Of a stretch of DNA of 64,000 bases, positions 35,801 through 50,800 are shown piece by piece; within the stretch, counting starts at the first letter, position 1; each line of letters opens with the position of its first letter. The notes beneath the pieces were generated by a model. It ran no database searches. It was not told the origin of the DNA and worked only from the letters and a program-made list of their open reading frames with translations. A program made the translations under genes and the position numbers. Origin of the DNA: Owenia fusiformis (lineage: Eukaryota; Annelida; Polychaeta; Sabellida; Oweniidae); NCBI GenBank assembly GCA_903813345.2, contig CAIIXF020000005.1:14761375-14825374 (forward strand), given 5' to 3'.

Positions 35801-38800
35801 GATTTGGTAGATGGTGTCTGTAACAGCAGGTGGTGACATTTTGCATGTTTTTGGCATCTTGAGCCTATGAATTGAAATCACCCATGATGAAAAAGATGAT
35901 CATTCTTGGATATAACGAATATCTAAGTTACAATCTTAAGCCATTTCCTAAATGGGCACTATTTTTAGAAAAATAAAACTTGCTTACTAGGTCTATTGCA
36001 CAAGTAGGCAAGTGATATAGATTGTGTTAGTTACACAGAAGAATCATATTCACCTAGGAAGATCTTTCCTCAATGTCCCTTACATATTTACCAAACCTCG
36101 TTGCACAATTTATGGTTTTTAGCCAAGCTTATTACTCAGTGAGTGTATGGAAAAATCTAGATGTCGATCCATTGATCCATTCGTTCGTTCATTCTTCAAC
36201 ATTGATGGTACAAATTGAAACTGTTATTCATACAAGTTGTTTCTACATTTATTTTATGTGTATCCGTATGAATCTATTTTTTACCTGTCATCACCATTTC
36301 CCATTAGTCCTCCCAATTTTCGAGAGATCACTGTTTTTTATTTAAAAAAATATTTTTCTCAATATTGCAGATGCTTTTATGGTTTATTAGTTATTGTCAC
36401 ATACAGCGCATTTTTAAATTTTGTCAAAAAACACTGAGCTTTCTCATATACAAAGTGAATAGGTGATTTCACTGATTTTCACTGCCTTTACCTGATAATT
36501 GTAATACATGTACTATAAAAAGGTTTTGGTAACAGCTCACTGTTTGGATACAGTGGATCCTTTATACAGGGGTTTCATTAGCACCATTTTAGGGGCCTTC
36601 AACTTTTCGATGTTAAATGTATGATTATCTGTTGTTTTCATTTATTCAGCCTGTTGTAAGAAATTCTAGTGGAACTCCTGTTTATGTTTAAATTACCTCT
36701 AGTCAAATTGGCTGATGAGCAACCTTTATTTGGGATTGTCAAGTTGGCCAGGTGGTCTAGAGCACTGAAGAAGCCATGCTAGGTGCTGTGCCATAACCAT
36801 AAGGTCGTTTGAGACACATGTGTTTATTCATCTTTGATCTGGATGTTTTTTTTAATGAGAGAGAGAAAAGAAGAAACATGACCTCCTTGCATCTTGCTTT
36901 TAACCATGGCTTTACACTCCTTCTCCTTTGGTCAATGCAAAACTAATGGTTACGTCAGTTTCCACGGAGACCTACCTACATGTACCACTACCAAGACATC
37001 TTGGGAAAACAAGAGTAAACTCAAAAATATTTTGCTATACGTTTTAACGAGTAATGTAAAATCACAAGAATTATTGTTGGTGGTTCGTACTTAGTCGTCC
37101 TAAAATACATACGAAGAATATTAAATAGGGTTATTGAAGCCATCCTTTATAGCCTCTGATTTTAATCCTTTAAATTCTAATTTTATTAAAATCTCAATAA
37201 TTTATTTCTTTAGTGTTCTCCAATATTTTGATTACTATTTATATGCATTACATTGTGATGTGAATACCTTATATACTAAGTACACTGGCGACCCAGAAAT
37301 ATGAATAATCACTGCAATTTGAAAACTTCATATGATCAATAAATTTATTTTATTTTTCTATTTCAAAATGTCCTGTAAGTAGTAAATATTATCACAATAT
37401 AAATGCTTGAATCCCAGGCACTTAAATTGGTTGAAACCAGAGAATGTTTCACTTTTGCCACCTTTTGACATTTTACTACATACCTATACAGCTATAGATG
37501 CTTAACTTAGTGAAAGTAGATGGCAGAGTTCATTTCTACAGATTGTAAAACGATTTTTTGTAAATTGGATGGACCTTGTTCAAATAAAAGCAATTTTAGT
37601 GAAAATTTTTGTGACAGATTTTCTCGTCACCCTTGGTTTCAAGGTCATTTCTGAACTTAATGGAAGTAGGATTCAGTACTCAACAAACTACACAATGTAG
37701 CAAAGTGATTGATATCACCTGAAATGAGATTCTCAATATCCCATTACTAGTGTTGTTAATTGCTTTGGTCAAAGATTGACCCATTATGACATTCTAAAAG
37801 CCTTTTAATGGTTTGCATTATTCTTCAAGCTCAAATGAAAACTTTGATTTCTGATCGTCTGGTTAAACGGTTTAGTATTTATGTTATATAAATAGAACAA
37901 GTGGTGGTACAGGGTGACCAAAAATTTAACCCTCGCACTTTCTAAGTTTTGATGGAATTTTCCTGAATTTTCTTGGATTTTTATGTTTAACCCTATCCTC
38001 TGAGGCGCATTTTAAAACGTGGTCAGCTACAACCCCTTATATAGATTTGGAGACATTGAGTTAAACCAATCGATTATTTATGTTTGAATGAAACTTCTTG
38101 ATCGATTTAAAATCAAGATTATTTCAACCTTGATTTTGAGCTTTCAGAAATGGGCAAAGTTGCAGCACTTTTTCGCCATTTTATCTGGGAGGAAAGGGGT
38201 TAAGGAGAAACACAGTGCTGAAAAAGTGCTTCCCTGAAAACAGGAAAGTTCTAAAGTAACCTCTTCATGGTTAAGACAATTTTTCAGTCCTTCAGTGGCC
38301 TCTCCAACTACCAGTGACCATCAGAGCTAGGGCCATGAATCAATTCAAACTAACTGTGCTGACTTTGTCTAAACAAATCAGTGAGCAGAAAGTATACAAT
38401 GACCATATATAGAAAAAGTCCTTCTTTCGCCAACAAACTGTGGTTGGCTTGGGAAGTTCAGAAGTTTCTCGTATTCTGAACTTTCTGTCACCTTGTAGAC
38501 TGGCATTGAATTATTCACATTATTGGAAACGGATTAGTATATTCTCAATCTAAATTCGGATTCTATACATTGTAATACATGAACATGTATTTCAATGGAT
38601 AAACATGATTTAGTGCTTAGGTTTGGAGAATGACAAATTCACTTTATCATCACAATTAAAACGTGAGGCATGAAAACACCAAAGATGAAGGCAAAAAAGG
38701 AAAATATGAACTCAAACAAGTCAGTAAGTGAAAAAGAGGAAGACTCTTCGATAAAAAGTATTTTGTCAACATTTGCTTTATCAACAACTGCACATGGATG

Positions 38801-41800
38801 TTCTCGAATTGACCAGTCGCGGTCTGTCAGTGCTAAACTTATTTGGATGGCAATATTTGTGGCATGCTTGTTTGGGGCAACAGTGTGCATAATTTCACTT
38901 TTAGAAAAGTACTTTCAGTTTCCGACTAAAGATGTTGTAGAGGTGGCAGACGATCCAATTTCATTTCCGTCTGTCAGTTTTTGTAGTTTGAATCCTTACC
39001 CATCATCTTATCGGAGCAAAATAGCAAAAATGAAGCCAGAAAATCGTTTCCTTGAGGTATATTCAACATTGGGTAACTTCGAGGCACATGTCCTTAATAA
39101 ATCATTCCCGCTGTATGATCGGATGTTTCCAAATCATCACAACATAAAGTCATACAAGTGGATGTATGATAATGCCCCAAATGAGGATGAAGCTTTATCT
39201 ATTGGGCATGACCTGGAAGACATTTTGCTTTCTTGTTCAATTGCTGGCGATGACTGTAACATTTCGCAAATTGAATCATTTATAAACCCATATTTCTTCA
39301 AATGCTACACCATGAATCCGAAGGATTTCAATGATTCCTCGGTTGAGCCACTTGTTCATTCTACAGGAGCTGTCAATGGGCTAAGTGCATTATTTTTCCT
39401 TGATATTGGAACAGCAAAACGGATATACAATCCAACATCTCCATTAGGAGGGAGCAGTGGTCTTCTCGTCGTTATCCATCCCCCGGGAACTCAACCTGAC
39501 CCACTCCAAAACGGCTTTAATATCGCACCTGGGTTTTCAACAAGCGTTGAATTGCAGAACAAGAATCGTGAATTGCTTGGTCATCCATGGGGTGATTGTG
39601 AGAATCGTGAAAAACTTTCTGATTTTCCATATAAATATGACAAGTCGAGCTGCGAGAGGCAATGCCAGCAAAAGTTTATCATGGATCAATGTGGTTGCGT
39701 AACTTCTATTCAACCGATACCTGATAATCTGAAAAACATGTCTATGTGTGGAAAAATGGACCTCAAGAATTTAAACAGTGACTCGCCTAACATTAGCCAA
39801 ATTGCAGAAGAAATCGATAAACTTGAGTGTGAGCATGCTAAAAAGAGGGTCCTCAAAAAAGACTATCCCACAGAGAATAAGTGTGATTGTCCTAGAGCCT
39901 GCCACAATACCATATATGATTACACAATCTCACAGTGTGAGTGGCCATCTGAAGGTGTCATGCTTGACTTCTACAAACATGCGATAACTCTCCGGGATAT
40001 GCAGGGCTCTGGATACTTACACTCAACCATGTACAACCTCCTTGATAGCAAAGTGAACTCAAACAATACGAAGGAGAATCGTGCAAACCAAGAAATGATT
40101 AGAAAGAATTTCTTGAGACTGAATGTTTTTTTCTCTTCTTTGAATACTGAGATCACAAAGCAGGTTGTGGAATATACATTCACAGATTTGATATCTGGGG
40201 TGGGGGGAGGGTTTGGTGTTTATGTTGGTTTCTCTATTGTCACTATCTGTGAGTTTTGCGTACTTTTTGCACATCTTGTGAAGGCAATGATGAACTACAG
40301 AAAAAATGCAGTGAACGATGAACCATGGGCTTTCAAGAGAAAGTCAATGGATATACCAAGTAGCAAATAGTATCATCTATTGTAAAGAATTCATATATTA
40401 ATTGTATATATTGTAAATAATTGTAAATTATTACTGGGCCTCTAGGAAGACCAGTTTTGTACTGATAGAGCTACCCAGAATAAATATAGTTTTCAAATCA
40501 AATGTAAGCACAGTAACATTAAGTTATATCACCATTATATTATATCATATTGTAACTAGGCTAGAGTGACATCTATTGTAAAGAGTTAATACTGTAACCA
40601 GGACACATACATTGTAGAGAGTATCATCTGCACATATAGAGAGTTACATATCTTTTAAAGTATTAATATTGTAACCAATACACATCAGCTAATATGAGAG
40701 CATTGGATATATGGATGATATGGCAAATGATATTGTGAATAGAGCTATGCTTGAGACACTTATACTTAGTGATGATGTACTTACTAAAGAAAAGTTGTAA
40801 AATTGGACATAAATGTAAATAACTTCATGAACACTGTTCCACAGCTGGTTGACTCTAACTGCAGTTAGTATCATTCAAGATGATGGCCAAAATTCTTTCG
40901 TTTTTTGATAACCAACAATTTCAACTGAACTAATTTGAATCTGTATTCCAAATGTATCGCCATAAAAAATTAATAAAGTAACAATTAATTGTAAACCAGG
41001 AAAAAATGCTCAGACACAAGCATTAATAGAGAATTTTCAAGAAAACACCTTCACTTAGTTTAAGTTGAACTCAAACATGATATTCACCATTGATGACACT
41101 AACTCAGATGGCCAGGTATGTATTCATCCCATAGCATATATAGCGTACCTTAGGTACTGTTACTTTGGACGTTGAACAATTAAAAAAGAAATGCAAATCT
41201 CTAGTAGACTGAAGAGGGGCCTTTGGAAGAAAAACAAATATAATATGTGTATATAGTTCTAATGCATATCCGTAGCAAGAACAATGAACACTTGAAAAAT
41301 CACTAAAAGAGCGCATGATTTGTATCATTAAATGAGACCATGACTTGTATCACTTAATGAGTGCATGACTTGTACATTGTACATGTTATAGTGCGTGATA
41401 TCTTCTAATTTGAAATAATTGATGCATTATAATAAGAAGCAATTGTAGAAGTTGAATGGATGGATATTCCTAATAAGGGTGTACATGTGATTAATAGATT
41501 GACAATAAATACATCATTTTATAGTTTCAGCACATTGAAATTAAGTTTTTGCAAAAGGTTATAAAAGATTAAAAGGGGTATGTTCTGGGTAAAGGACCGT
41601 GAGTTGTTTGTAGAATAAATCAGGGGATTTTTTTCATGCTTTATGCTTGTGTTTTTCATCTTAAAATTATCAATACACATTAAAACATTTTACTGACTAT
41701 AAGATTGCACCATATAATTCAAAAAATATTATTTATTTTTGAGGATTATTTATGGATGAACACCCAGGTATATAATTTCTTTTTTTGAAACTTCAGAGGG

Positions 41801-44800
41801 CTAATCAACTCACGGTCTTTTTTAGGCGCTCATTTTGGACTTGGCTTTAAAGTCTTCTGTGCATTTCCTGTCAAACCATAGATGGATAAAGAAACTTCAA
41901 GAGCTGCTTCTTGGTATGAAAGCTGTTAACTGATTAGATTTTGGATGTTCTGGAAAAATTTAGGAGGCCATTGTGAACTCTCCATTTTGAAAACTTCTCT
42001 GTAGTCTTGCAATCATCTTCTTGTCTTGTTTCCAGCCAAATTGTTTGATGTATCAATTTGAAATTTTCAAAGATGCCTCTCGGTATGAAAGTCTATAAAC
42101 CATGTTTTGGGGCATTTTTGGAAGATTTTTTAATAACACTCTATTCAAGGGTTCTACAATGTTCACTCTGTCTTGTTGTTCAACATGTGTTGTAATGGTC
42201 TTCAGGATGAATGAAATGTCCCATTGTCTTTGGGTCTTGGATCATGGTAATGGTCACTTAATGTTGAGGTATTAGACAGTGTTTCTTTACATGTTCGAAC
42301 ATAGTTTTGGATACTTTGTTTCCCAATTGACAATATCTGGTTGTACATTTTTCATTTTCTTCGACTGATTTTTATCGCTTTTTTATTCTGTTCCCTTTGG
42401 CACTGGTTCATAAATATTAGAAGATTTTCCCGAATTAAGTAGTTTCGATTCCACCTCCAAAAGTAGCACAATAAGACTGATTGAATTTATAAATAATATA
42501 TTGAGACTAATGGAATGGTAAACCCTGGAAATTATCTACTTTTAGATAAGTGTCTATTTGAAAAATAAAGAAAATCATTATTCCTTTAATGATCTCAAAT
42601 GTAGTATCATTAGTTGGAGTTTGCATGTCACTGGCCTCATATTCTGATTGATATCAATTAGACAAAGTTGATCTCTTGCACAAGGTACGTTTCTTTTTTT
42701 TCAAGTAAATGACTCTCAATTTCACTCAGAACTGTGTTTCTGGGGTGCATAATCAAATATATTTGAGAGAAAGTATTGTTGACTTGATCGAGATATAGAT
42801 GCCCTTTCAAGGCTAAACCTTCATTATGTAATGTCTAGCTAAACAAAGTCAATGTTTAAAGCTAATTGAAGTGGCTTATATAGATTTAGGAATTACAAAT
42901 TTCATCATAAGTATTTGAATATGTTCTGTAAGTAGTAATTAATTACAATTTAAAGGCTAATGGAAATATCTACAGTATCAGAAATCGACTAACTACACAA
43001 TGTAGAAATATGATTGACGTCACCTTGAAAGAAATTCTTCAATACAATGTTATTAGTGTCATTACTTGTTTTGGTCAAAAAATGACTCTGCAAAAATTGC
43101 ATGAATAAAAGATCAATTTCCCATTATGGGATTTTAAAAGCCTTTTAATGGCTTTCATTATTCTTATTTCATGATCTGAAGAAATTTTGTTTTCCAAAGA
43201 GTACCAGTAAAACTGTTCATTATTTACATTTGTATATTAAGAAATGATACAGAGTGACACAAAAATCCTACCCTCTAATTTTAAATAATTTTTTCAAGTT
43301 ATATATGATCTTCAAGAATTTTCCTTGTAGATCAGTTCAATGTGAGAAACATTGCCATACATACATAGCAAAGAGAATTTCAGTATGCATTAAAACACTA
43401 CATAAATGACTCACTAGAGGATTTTCTCGATAAACTTTTGAAATCTTGCAGTTTTCTGTGGGATTTGGATTTGCATAAAACTCTAAAGATTTATTTTTCT
43501 TTCTTTTTTTGTTTGAATCCAGTAAAACGTTTTCTACAATAAAAACTTTGATTTATACAGTTATGTTATTTAATGTGACTTTTTCAATTTTTCTAACTCT
43601 ATGTGGGCCATGTCTCCATTGATGTTATGTTAAAAACCAACCTACCAAAACAAATTTAAAAAAAACACATTGCTAAAATGTATTTATTCAGCTTTATTCA
43701 GCAATAAAGCAACTCCCTTATTGATGGTGAAGGTAGAAATCTTAAATTCAGAAAATATATTTTTGAAAATTTTTAGATGATTTGACACAGCATGCTCTGA
43801 CGATAAAATCTCAATTGTATAGAAGTTTTTGTTTAGCTACAAGCATTGTTTCAACCATTAAACTTTATGCCTATATTTATAAAAATAATTTCAAAATTGG
43901 TGTTCCATTATTGTCACCTTGTATTCAGGCAATAAATTATTCACATTATTTGTACTGTATCTCTTACTAAATTGGTTTCCATTGAGTTGTAGTTTCAATA
44001 CTTGAACGGATATAGGTTTGGAAAATATGTCATTACTGCTCTAAGCTCCGGGGAGTGACTAAGTTACTTCATCATTACGTATTTTAGCTGCTGAGGAACA
44101 ATAACACCAAAGATGGATACTAAAAAGGAAAATCTAAACTCGAACGAGTCAGTAAGTGAAAAAAAGAAAGAGTCTTCAGTAAAAACTATTTTGTCAACAT
44201 TTGCTTCATCGACAACTGCACATGGATGCTCTCAAATCAACCAGTCGCAGTCTTCTAGTGGTAGACTTATTTGGATGGCAATATTTGTAGCATGCTTTAT
44301 CGGAGCAACAGTGTGTATAACCTCACTTTTACAAAAGTACTTTGAGTTCCCAACAAAAGATGTGATTGAGGTGTCAGTTGATCCAATTACATTTCCGTCT
44401 GTCAGTTTTTGTAGTTTGAACCCTGTACCATCGTCATATCAGAGGAAAATAAACAGAATGAAGCCGGGAAATCGTTTCCTTGACGTTGCAGCAACATATC
44501 GCAACCTTGAGGCACATGTCTTAAATAAGTCGTTCCCACTTTACGATCGGATGTTTCCAAATCGACACAAAATAAAGTCATACAAGTGGATGTATGATAA
44601 TGCCCCAAATGAGGATGAAGCTTTATCTATTGGACATGACCTGGAAGACATTCTGCTTTCTTGTTCAATTGCTGGCTACAGCTGTAACATTTCACAAATA
44701 CAATCATTTACAAGTCCATTTTACTTCAAATGTTACACCTTGAATGCGAAGGATTTGAATGATTCCTCTATTGAGCCACTTGTTCATTCTACAGGGGCTG

Positions 44801-47800
44801 TCAATGGGCTTAGTGCAATATTTTTCCTCGATACGCATGATAAAGCAAAGGGGATCTACAATCCATCATGTCCAATAGGGGGTAGCAGTGGTCTGCATGT
44901 TGTCATCCATCCTCCGGGAACACAACCTGACCCAATCAATGAAGGATTTGATATCGTACCTGGTTTCGCAACAAACATTGGACTGCAGAAGAAGAGCCGA
45001 GAATTGCTTGGTTATCCATGGGGTGATTGTGAGAATCGTGAATCACTATCTGAATTACCATATAAATACGACAAGTTAAGCTGTGAGAGACAATGCCAGC
45101 AAAAGTTTATCACGGATCAATGTGGTTGTGTTACTTCTTTTCAACCGATACCTGATGATTTGAAGAACATGTCTATGTGCGGAAAAATGGACCTCAAGAA
45201 CTGGAACAGTGCATCGCCGAACATGAGCAAAATTGCAGAAGAAATGGATACCATTGAGTGTGAGTTTGGTAAATTCTGGGTCCTCAAAAAAGACTATCCG
45301 GAAGAGAATAAGTGTGAATGCCCATCAGCCTGTCACAATGACATTTATGACTACACAATCTCACAATCTGAGTGGCCATCTGGTGGTATTAAGCTGGACT
45401 TCTACAAACATGTGATGCATATGCGGAACATGCGGGGCTCTGGATACATTAACTCGACGATGTATGACCTCCTGGATAGCAAACTGAACACAAATGACAC
45501 AGACGAAAATCATAAAAACCAAGGAATGGTCAGGCAAAATTTCCTGAGACTTAACATATTTTTCACCTCTTTGAATACTGAGATTGTGAAGCAAGTCGAG
45601 GAGTATCCTTTCACAGATATGATATCTGGGGTTGGAGGAGGGTTCGGTGTTTATGTTGGCTTCTCTTTCGTCACTATCTGTGAGTTTTGTGTTCTGTTTG
45701 CACACCTTGTGAAAGCAATCATGAATCACAGAAACAAGGCAGTGGAAGATATACCAAGTGGCAATATCATCATTGTAAAAGAGTACAAAATGTAACCAGA
45801 GTACCAGATATTGCAGACTTCAAATTGAAAATAGAGTAACATTTATTGTAAATCAAATTGTAAGCATAGTAGCAATTATTGTAGAGTTTGAATTGTTACA
45901 AGATAAACTTTATTGTAAATAATTCAAACTGTTAGCGAAGGGGACAATAATTTTAGTTTAAATTGTTACAAGATTAACAGTGACATTTATTGTAAAGAGT
46001 TCAAATTGTCACAAGATTAACATCCATTGTAAATAATTCAAATTGTAAGCATAGTAGCAATTATTGTAGAGTTTAAATTCTTTCGATTGACATTTATTGT
46101 AAAGAGTTTAAATTGTTACAAGATTAACAGTGACATTTTTTTGTAAAAAGTTCAAATTGTTACAATATAAACATTTAATGTGAATAATTATTAAAATTGT
46201 TAGCAAAGTACAATAATTGTAGAGTTTGAATTGTTACAAGATTTACACTGACATTTATTGTAAAGAGTTCAAATTGTTACAAGATTAACATCTATTGTAA
46301 AGATTTCAAATTGTAACCAGAGTAAAATTTATTCTAAAGGGTTTATGTTGTATTCAAAGTTGCATTTATTGTAGCTAAACCAATGCACATGCATGTATTT
46401 AAGAGCACTTGTAGATATGGATCACGTGAGGAATGATATTTCAAACAGAGTTATGCTAGAGGCACTTATACTTAATGATGTTATCCAAGTACTTAACAAT
46501 ATATAAAAAAATATATAAAAATAGCACTTTAATTCCTGTTTAAAGAAAAGTTTAAAAATAGATCAAAAAATGGTCAAAAAAGTGTGAAAAATGTTTTTTT
46601 GCTAAAAGAAGCAGATCTGACTTTATGTCATCAGGGTATATCTGTTGCTTTGTTTACCCCATGTAAAGTTTAAATCACTTTGGCTTATATTGTAGTCTTA
46701 TGTTATAAAAAATGACATATAATGATATATACATGTACATGTATATACTAATAATATATAATAAAAATGTGATTCAAAAAATGGTTTTTGAAGAACTTTG
46801 TGTTTGAAAAATCGTTAATTTATTGAAAACCTAATTATAGAACTCACAAAGTCTAACATATTAAGAAATGATTGACAAAGAAAAAATCAATTTTTGCACC
46901 CTAATGACATCAGAATGATGTCACTTAGGGCGCAAAATTCTTTTAATATGCCAACACATTTAAGTGTCACACTAGATTTTATTATTGATATATTTCTTGT
47001 TTGTTCAATCCTCACAATGGTGTTAAAAAGATAATGTCTTTTGCTATGTATAATGGAATATTTGATGATTAAAATCTCGATAATAACTTTTTAAGTCATG
47101 AAAAATATTAAATGAATGATAAAACTTATTTCCAAACTTTACATGGTGACTTTAAACAAATAAAAAGGTGGACAAATAATCAAGTGAAAAAAGCATACAT
47201 CCCATTTTCATGTTGGGAAACTCTGAATTCAAAAATCAAATTGAGAGGAATAGACACGACGTATATCTGCATGTCTTGCACACTTTATTGCATGCGTAAA
47301 TAGGGTTCTAATTTGAAATAATTGATGTGCTTGTATTGTAATTAGAATCTTTAGAAAGTTCTTGAAAAGGAATTATGAATATCTATTTATAAATGCAATA
47401 ATTACATTAAGATACAGAATAGCACATTTATTTTAGAATCAATGTACAATGGCGATAATGTACATTGATTGATCTCACCTGTAATTTACCCGTCACATTG
47501 TTGAAAATGTGTTTGCAGGAAATATTGAGATATTTTGGTCAACATGTAATGTTAGAATTGACAACCCCTGTTCAGAAAGAAATCTAGAGATCACTGAAAA
47601 AGGTGAATAAAAAATATCAAATACCAAATGGTATATGCTATACAGTGTGTCCCAAAAGCACAACAAGCAAAAACATTGTGAAACAACAAAACCAGTGATG
47701 ATTACATCAATTTCATTTAATTTACCATGAAGCAACATGTCTCCTCTTTCCAATGGTTTGTTATTTATTCACATATGACCACAGACCACTGAATAATCAT

Positions 47801-50800
47801 TCCTTTTGCACACCTGCCTAAAATCTGCTCTGGAGCAAGTTTTAGACATTGCAAAAGAATCACAGTTTGCATTTTTCCTCCAGAACCCACAGGATTGATT
47901 CAAAGAGGTGTTCGGCCGCGACATGGAGAGACGAGTCAATCTCTGTGTGTAGAGAAATGGTGGCAATGAAAGGGGAATAGAATATAACCTTATATAATAT
48001 GAGTTATCTTAAATAAGATGACAGATAATGATTGTGACGTAACTGTCTATGCCACTTCTTTTCAGCCTATTTGTAATGTTAACTGATCATTTTGTTTTAA
48101 TTAAACTGGAATAAAACATACCATTTTATGAAAAGTCACTACCTTATCCTCAGAAATGCAGATTATGCTGTATAGCAAGTTAGGACGGCAATACTAAGTA
48201 ACACATGCTCAAGGAGATTAACTTTCTATAGACACCAAATACATCTCTGTCAACAGAAAAATTAAAAAGCCTTGGGGTCCTAACCTTCTTTGTTTACATT
48301 CCCAAAAATGTGAAAATGTGACAAAAGTCATAACTTTTTAAAACTAAATTCATTGAAACCAATTTCACTTGCCAGCAACTGATACTGTAGTCCTTCACTG
48401 ACCTGTCAATTTGGTTCATTATATCGATCAAAATAAATGATTTCAATATTTTAAAAAACTCGGTGCTAATCCACGTGTTAAAGTATGGCTATATTGTACT
48501 GAAATTGTAGGTATTATAAAGTAGATCATAAATATATAATTGTATCTTCTTTCTGATTTGTGCCATGATAATTCAAAATAACCACCCAAACCTTGAATTT
48601 GCAGTTATCCATAAAATGCATTATCATTATTTTCACAACTCAAAATTTACCTCCATTTTACATGGCCTTGAAGGTTCAGCGGTAGTCATTGATTGCTCAA
48701 TCACCATGGGACCCATTGTTCTATTTGTCTTGTTTAGGCAACTCGCATAAACAAAGCCAATGTACAAAGCTTGTTCAAATGGTGGATATAGATTTTGTAA
48801 TTATACATTTCTTCATCAGTATTTGAATATGTAGTAATTAATTACAATTTAAAACGCTTATTGGAAGTTGGTATCAGAAATCGACTGATTACACAATGTA
48901 GCTATTTGATTGACATCGCCTGAAATGGAATTCCTCCATCCAGTCCTATTAATGTCCCTACTCGTTTTATTTACAAAATGACACAACAGGAATGGTGTGA
49001 ATAAAATATCAATTTCTAATTATGGGATTTTAAAAGCTTGTTAATGGTTTGCATTATTCCAGGAGTTCAAAAGAAAAAATTGTTTTCCCAACAGTTCCGG
49101 TAATAGTCCAAAAGCCTTTTAGTAATTTGTATAATAGAAATGGTACAGAGTGACACAAAAATCAGACCCGTCTAATTTCTTCTCGGTTATAATGAAACTT
49201 TTATGTAATTATCTTAATTGATGAGTTGGTTGAGTTCAACATGAGAAAAAGTGCTAATTACTTTCATAGTATTGTGCAATCAATATGCCTGAAAATGTTC
49301 CATCACTGACTCAATGGATGGTGAAGATGTTTTTTAAATTTTGGGGATAATTTGTCACTATAGCATGATATGGCAAAAAACACAATTTCGTTTTATTTTT
49401 GTGTCACCTTGTATATAGGCAGTCAATTATTCACATTATTGGGAAAAGGGGGTGTTATGAGTATCTATTAACAAGGTACGATTTCTTGCAGTTGTAATGT
49501 CAATATTTAACCAATATAGGCGTGGAAATTTCATCATTTATGCCTTGAGCATTTGGGAGTGACTATGAAATACGAGGAAAGTCACTAAAGATGGATACAA
49601 AAAAGGAAAATATGAGCCCAAACGAGTCAGTAAGTGAAAAAGAGAAAGATTCTTCAATAAAAAGTATTTTGTCAACATTTGCTTCATCGACAACTGCACA
49701 TGGATGCTCTCGAATTAATGAGTCCCAGTCTGCTCGTGGTAAACTTATTTGGATGGCAATATTTGTGGCATGCTTTATCGGAGCAACAGTGTGTATAACC
49801 TCACTTTTACAAAAGTACTTCAAGTTCCCAACGAAAGATGTGATTGAGGTGTCAGTTGATCCAATTACATTTCCGTCTGTCAGTTTTTGTAGTTTGAACC
49901 CTGTACCATCGTCATATCAGAGGAAAAAAAGCAGAATGAAGCCGGGAAATCGTTTCCTTGACGTTGCAGCAACATATAACAACCTTGAGGCACATCTCTT
50001 CAATGAGTCATTCCCACTTTATGATCGGATGTCTCCAAATCGACTGAGAATAAAGTCATACAAGTGGATGTATGATAATGCCCCAAATGAGGATGAAACT
50101 TTAGCTATTGGGCATGACCTGGAAGACATTTTGCTTTCTTGTTCAATTGCTGGCTACGATTGTAACATTTCACAAATACAATCATTTACAAGTCCATTTT
50201 ACTTCAAATGTTACACATTGAATGCGAAGGATTTCAATGATTCCTCTATTGAGCCACTTGTTCATTCTACAGGAGCTCGTAGTGGACTTAGTGCAATATT
50301 CTTCCTCGATACGCATGATAAAGCAAAGGGAATCTACAATCCGTCATGTCCAATAGGGGGTAGCAGTGGTCTGCATGTTGTCATCCATCCCCCAGGAACT
50401 CAACCTGACCCAATAAACAAGGGATTTGATATTGTACCTGGGCTCACAACAAATGTTGAACTGCAGAAGAAGAACCGTGAATTGCTTGGCTATCCATGGG
50501 GTGATTGTGAAAATCGTGAAAAACTTTCTGAATTGCCATATAAATATGTTAAGTCAAGCTGCGAGAGGCAATGCCAGCAAAAGTTTGTCATGGATCAATG
50601 TGGTTGCGTAACTTCTTTTCAACCGATACCTGATAATTTGAAGAACATGCCTATGTGTGGAAAAATGGACCTCAAGAACTTAAACAGTGCATCGCCTAAC
50701 ATGAGCAAAATTGCAGAAGAAATGGATACTCTTGAGTGTGAGTATGGTAAATTCTGGGTCCTCGAGAAAGATTATCCGGAAGAGTATAAGTGTGAATGCC

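Larger units (their letters stand above)
45796..49590. other. Spacer between DEG/ENaC copies 2 and 3
   Basis: Contains the minisatellite, an interspersed repeat copy and a transposon remnant listed separately. From about 48780 it matches the upstream flank of the other copies (ACACAATGTAG, CTATTAATGTC, ACAGAGTGACACAAAAATC). No gene is seen. Confidence 0.6.

Noticed and set aside
45361-45729. Antisense frames of 70-138 residues across the DEG/ENaC genes (also 40059-40274, 50932-51348)
   Set aside because: Shadows of the strongly supported sense genes, present in all paralogues because the sense sequence is conserved.
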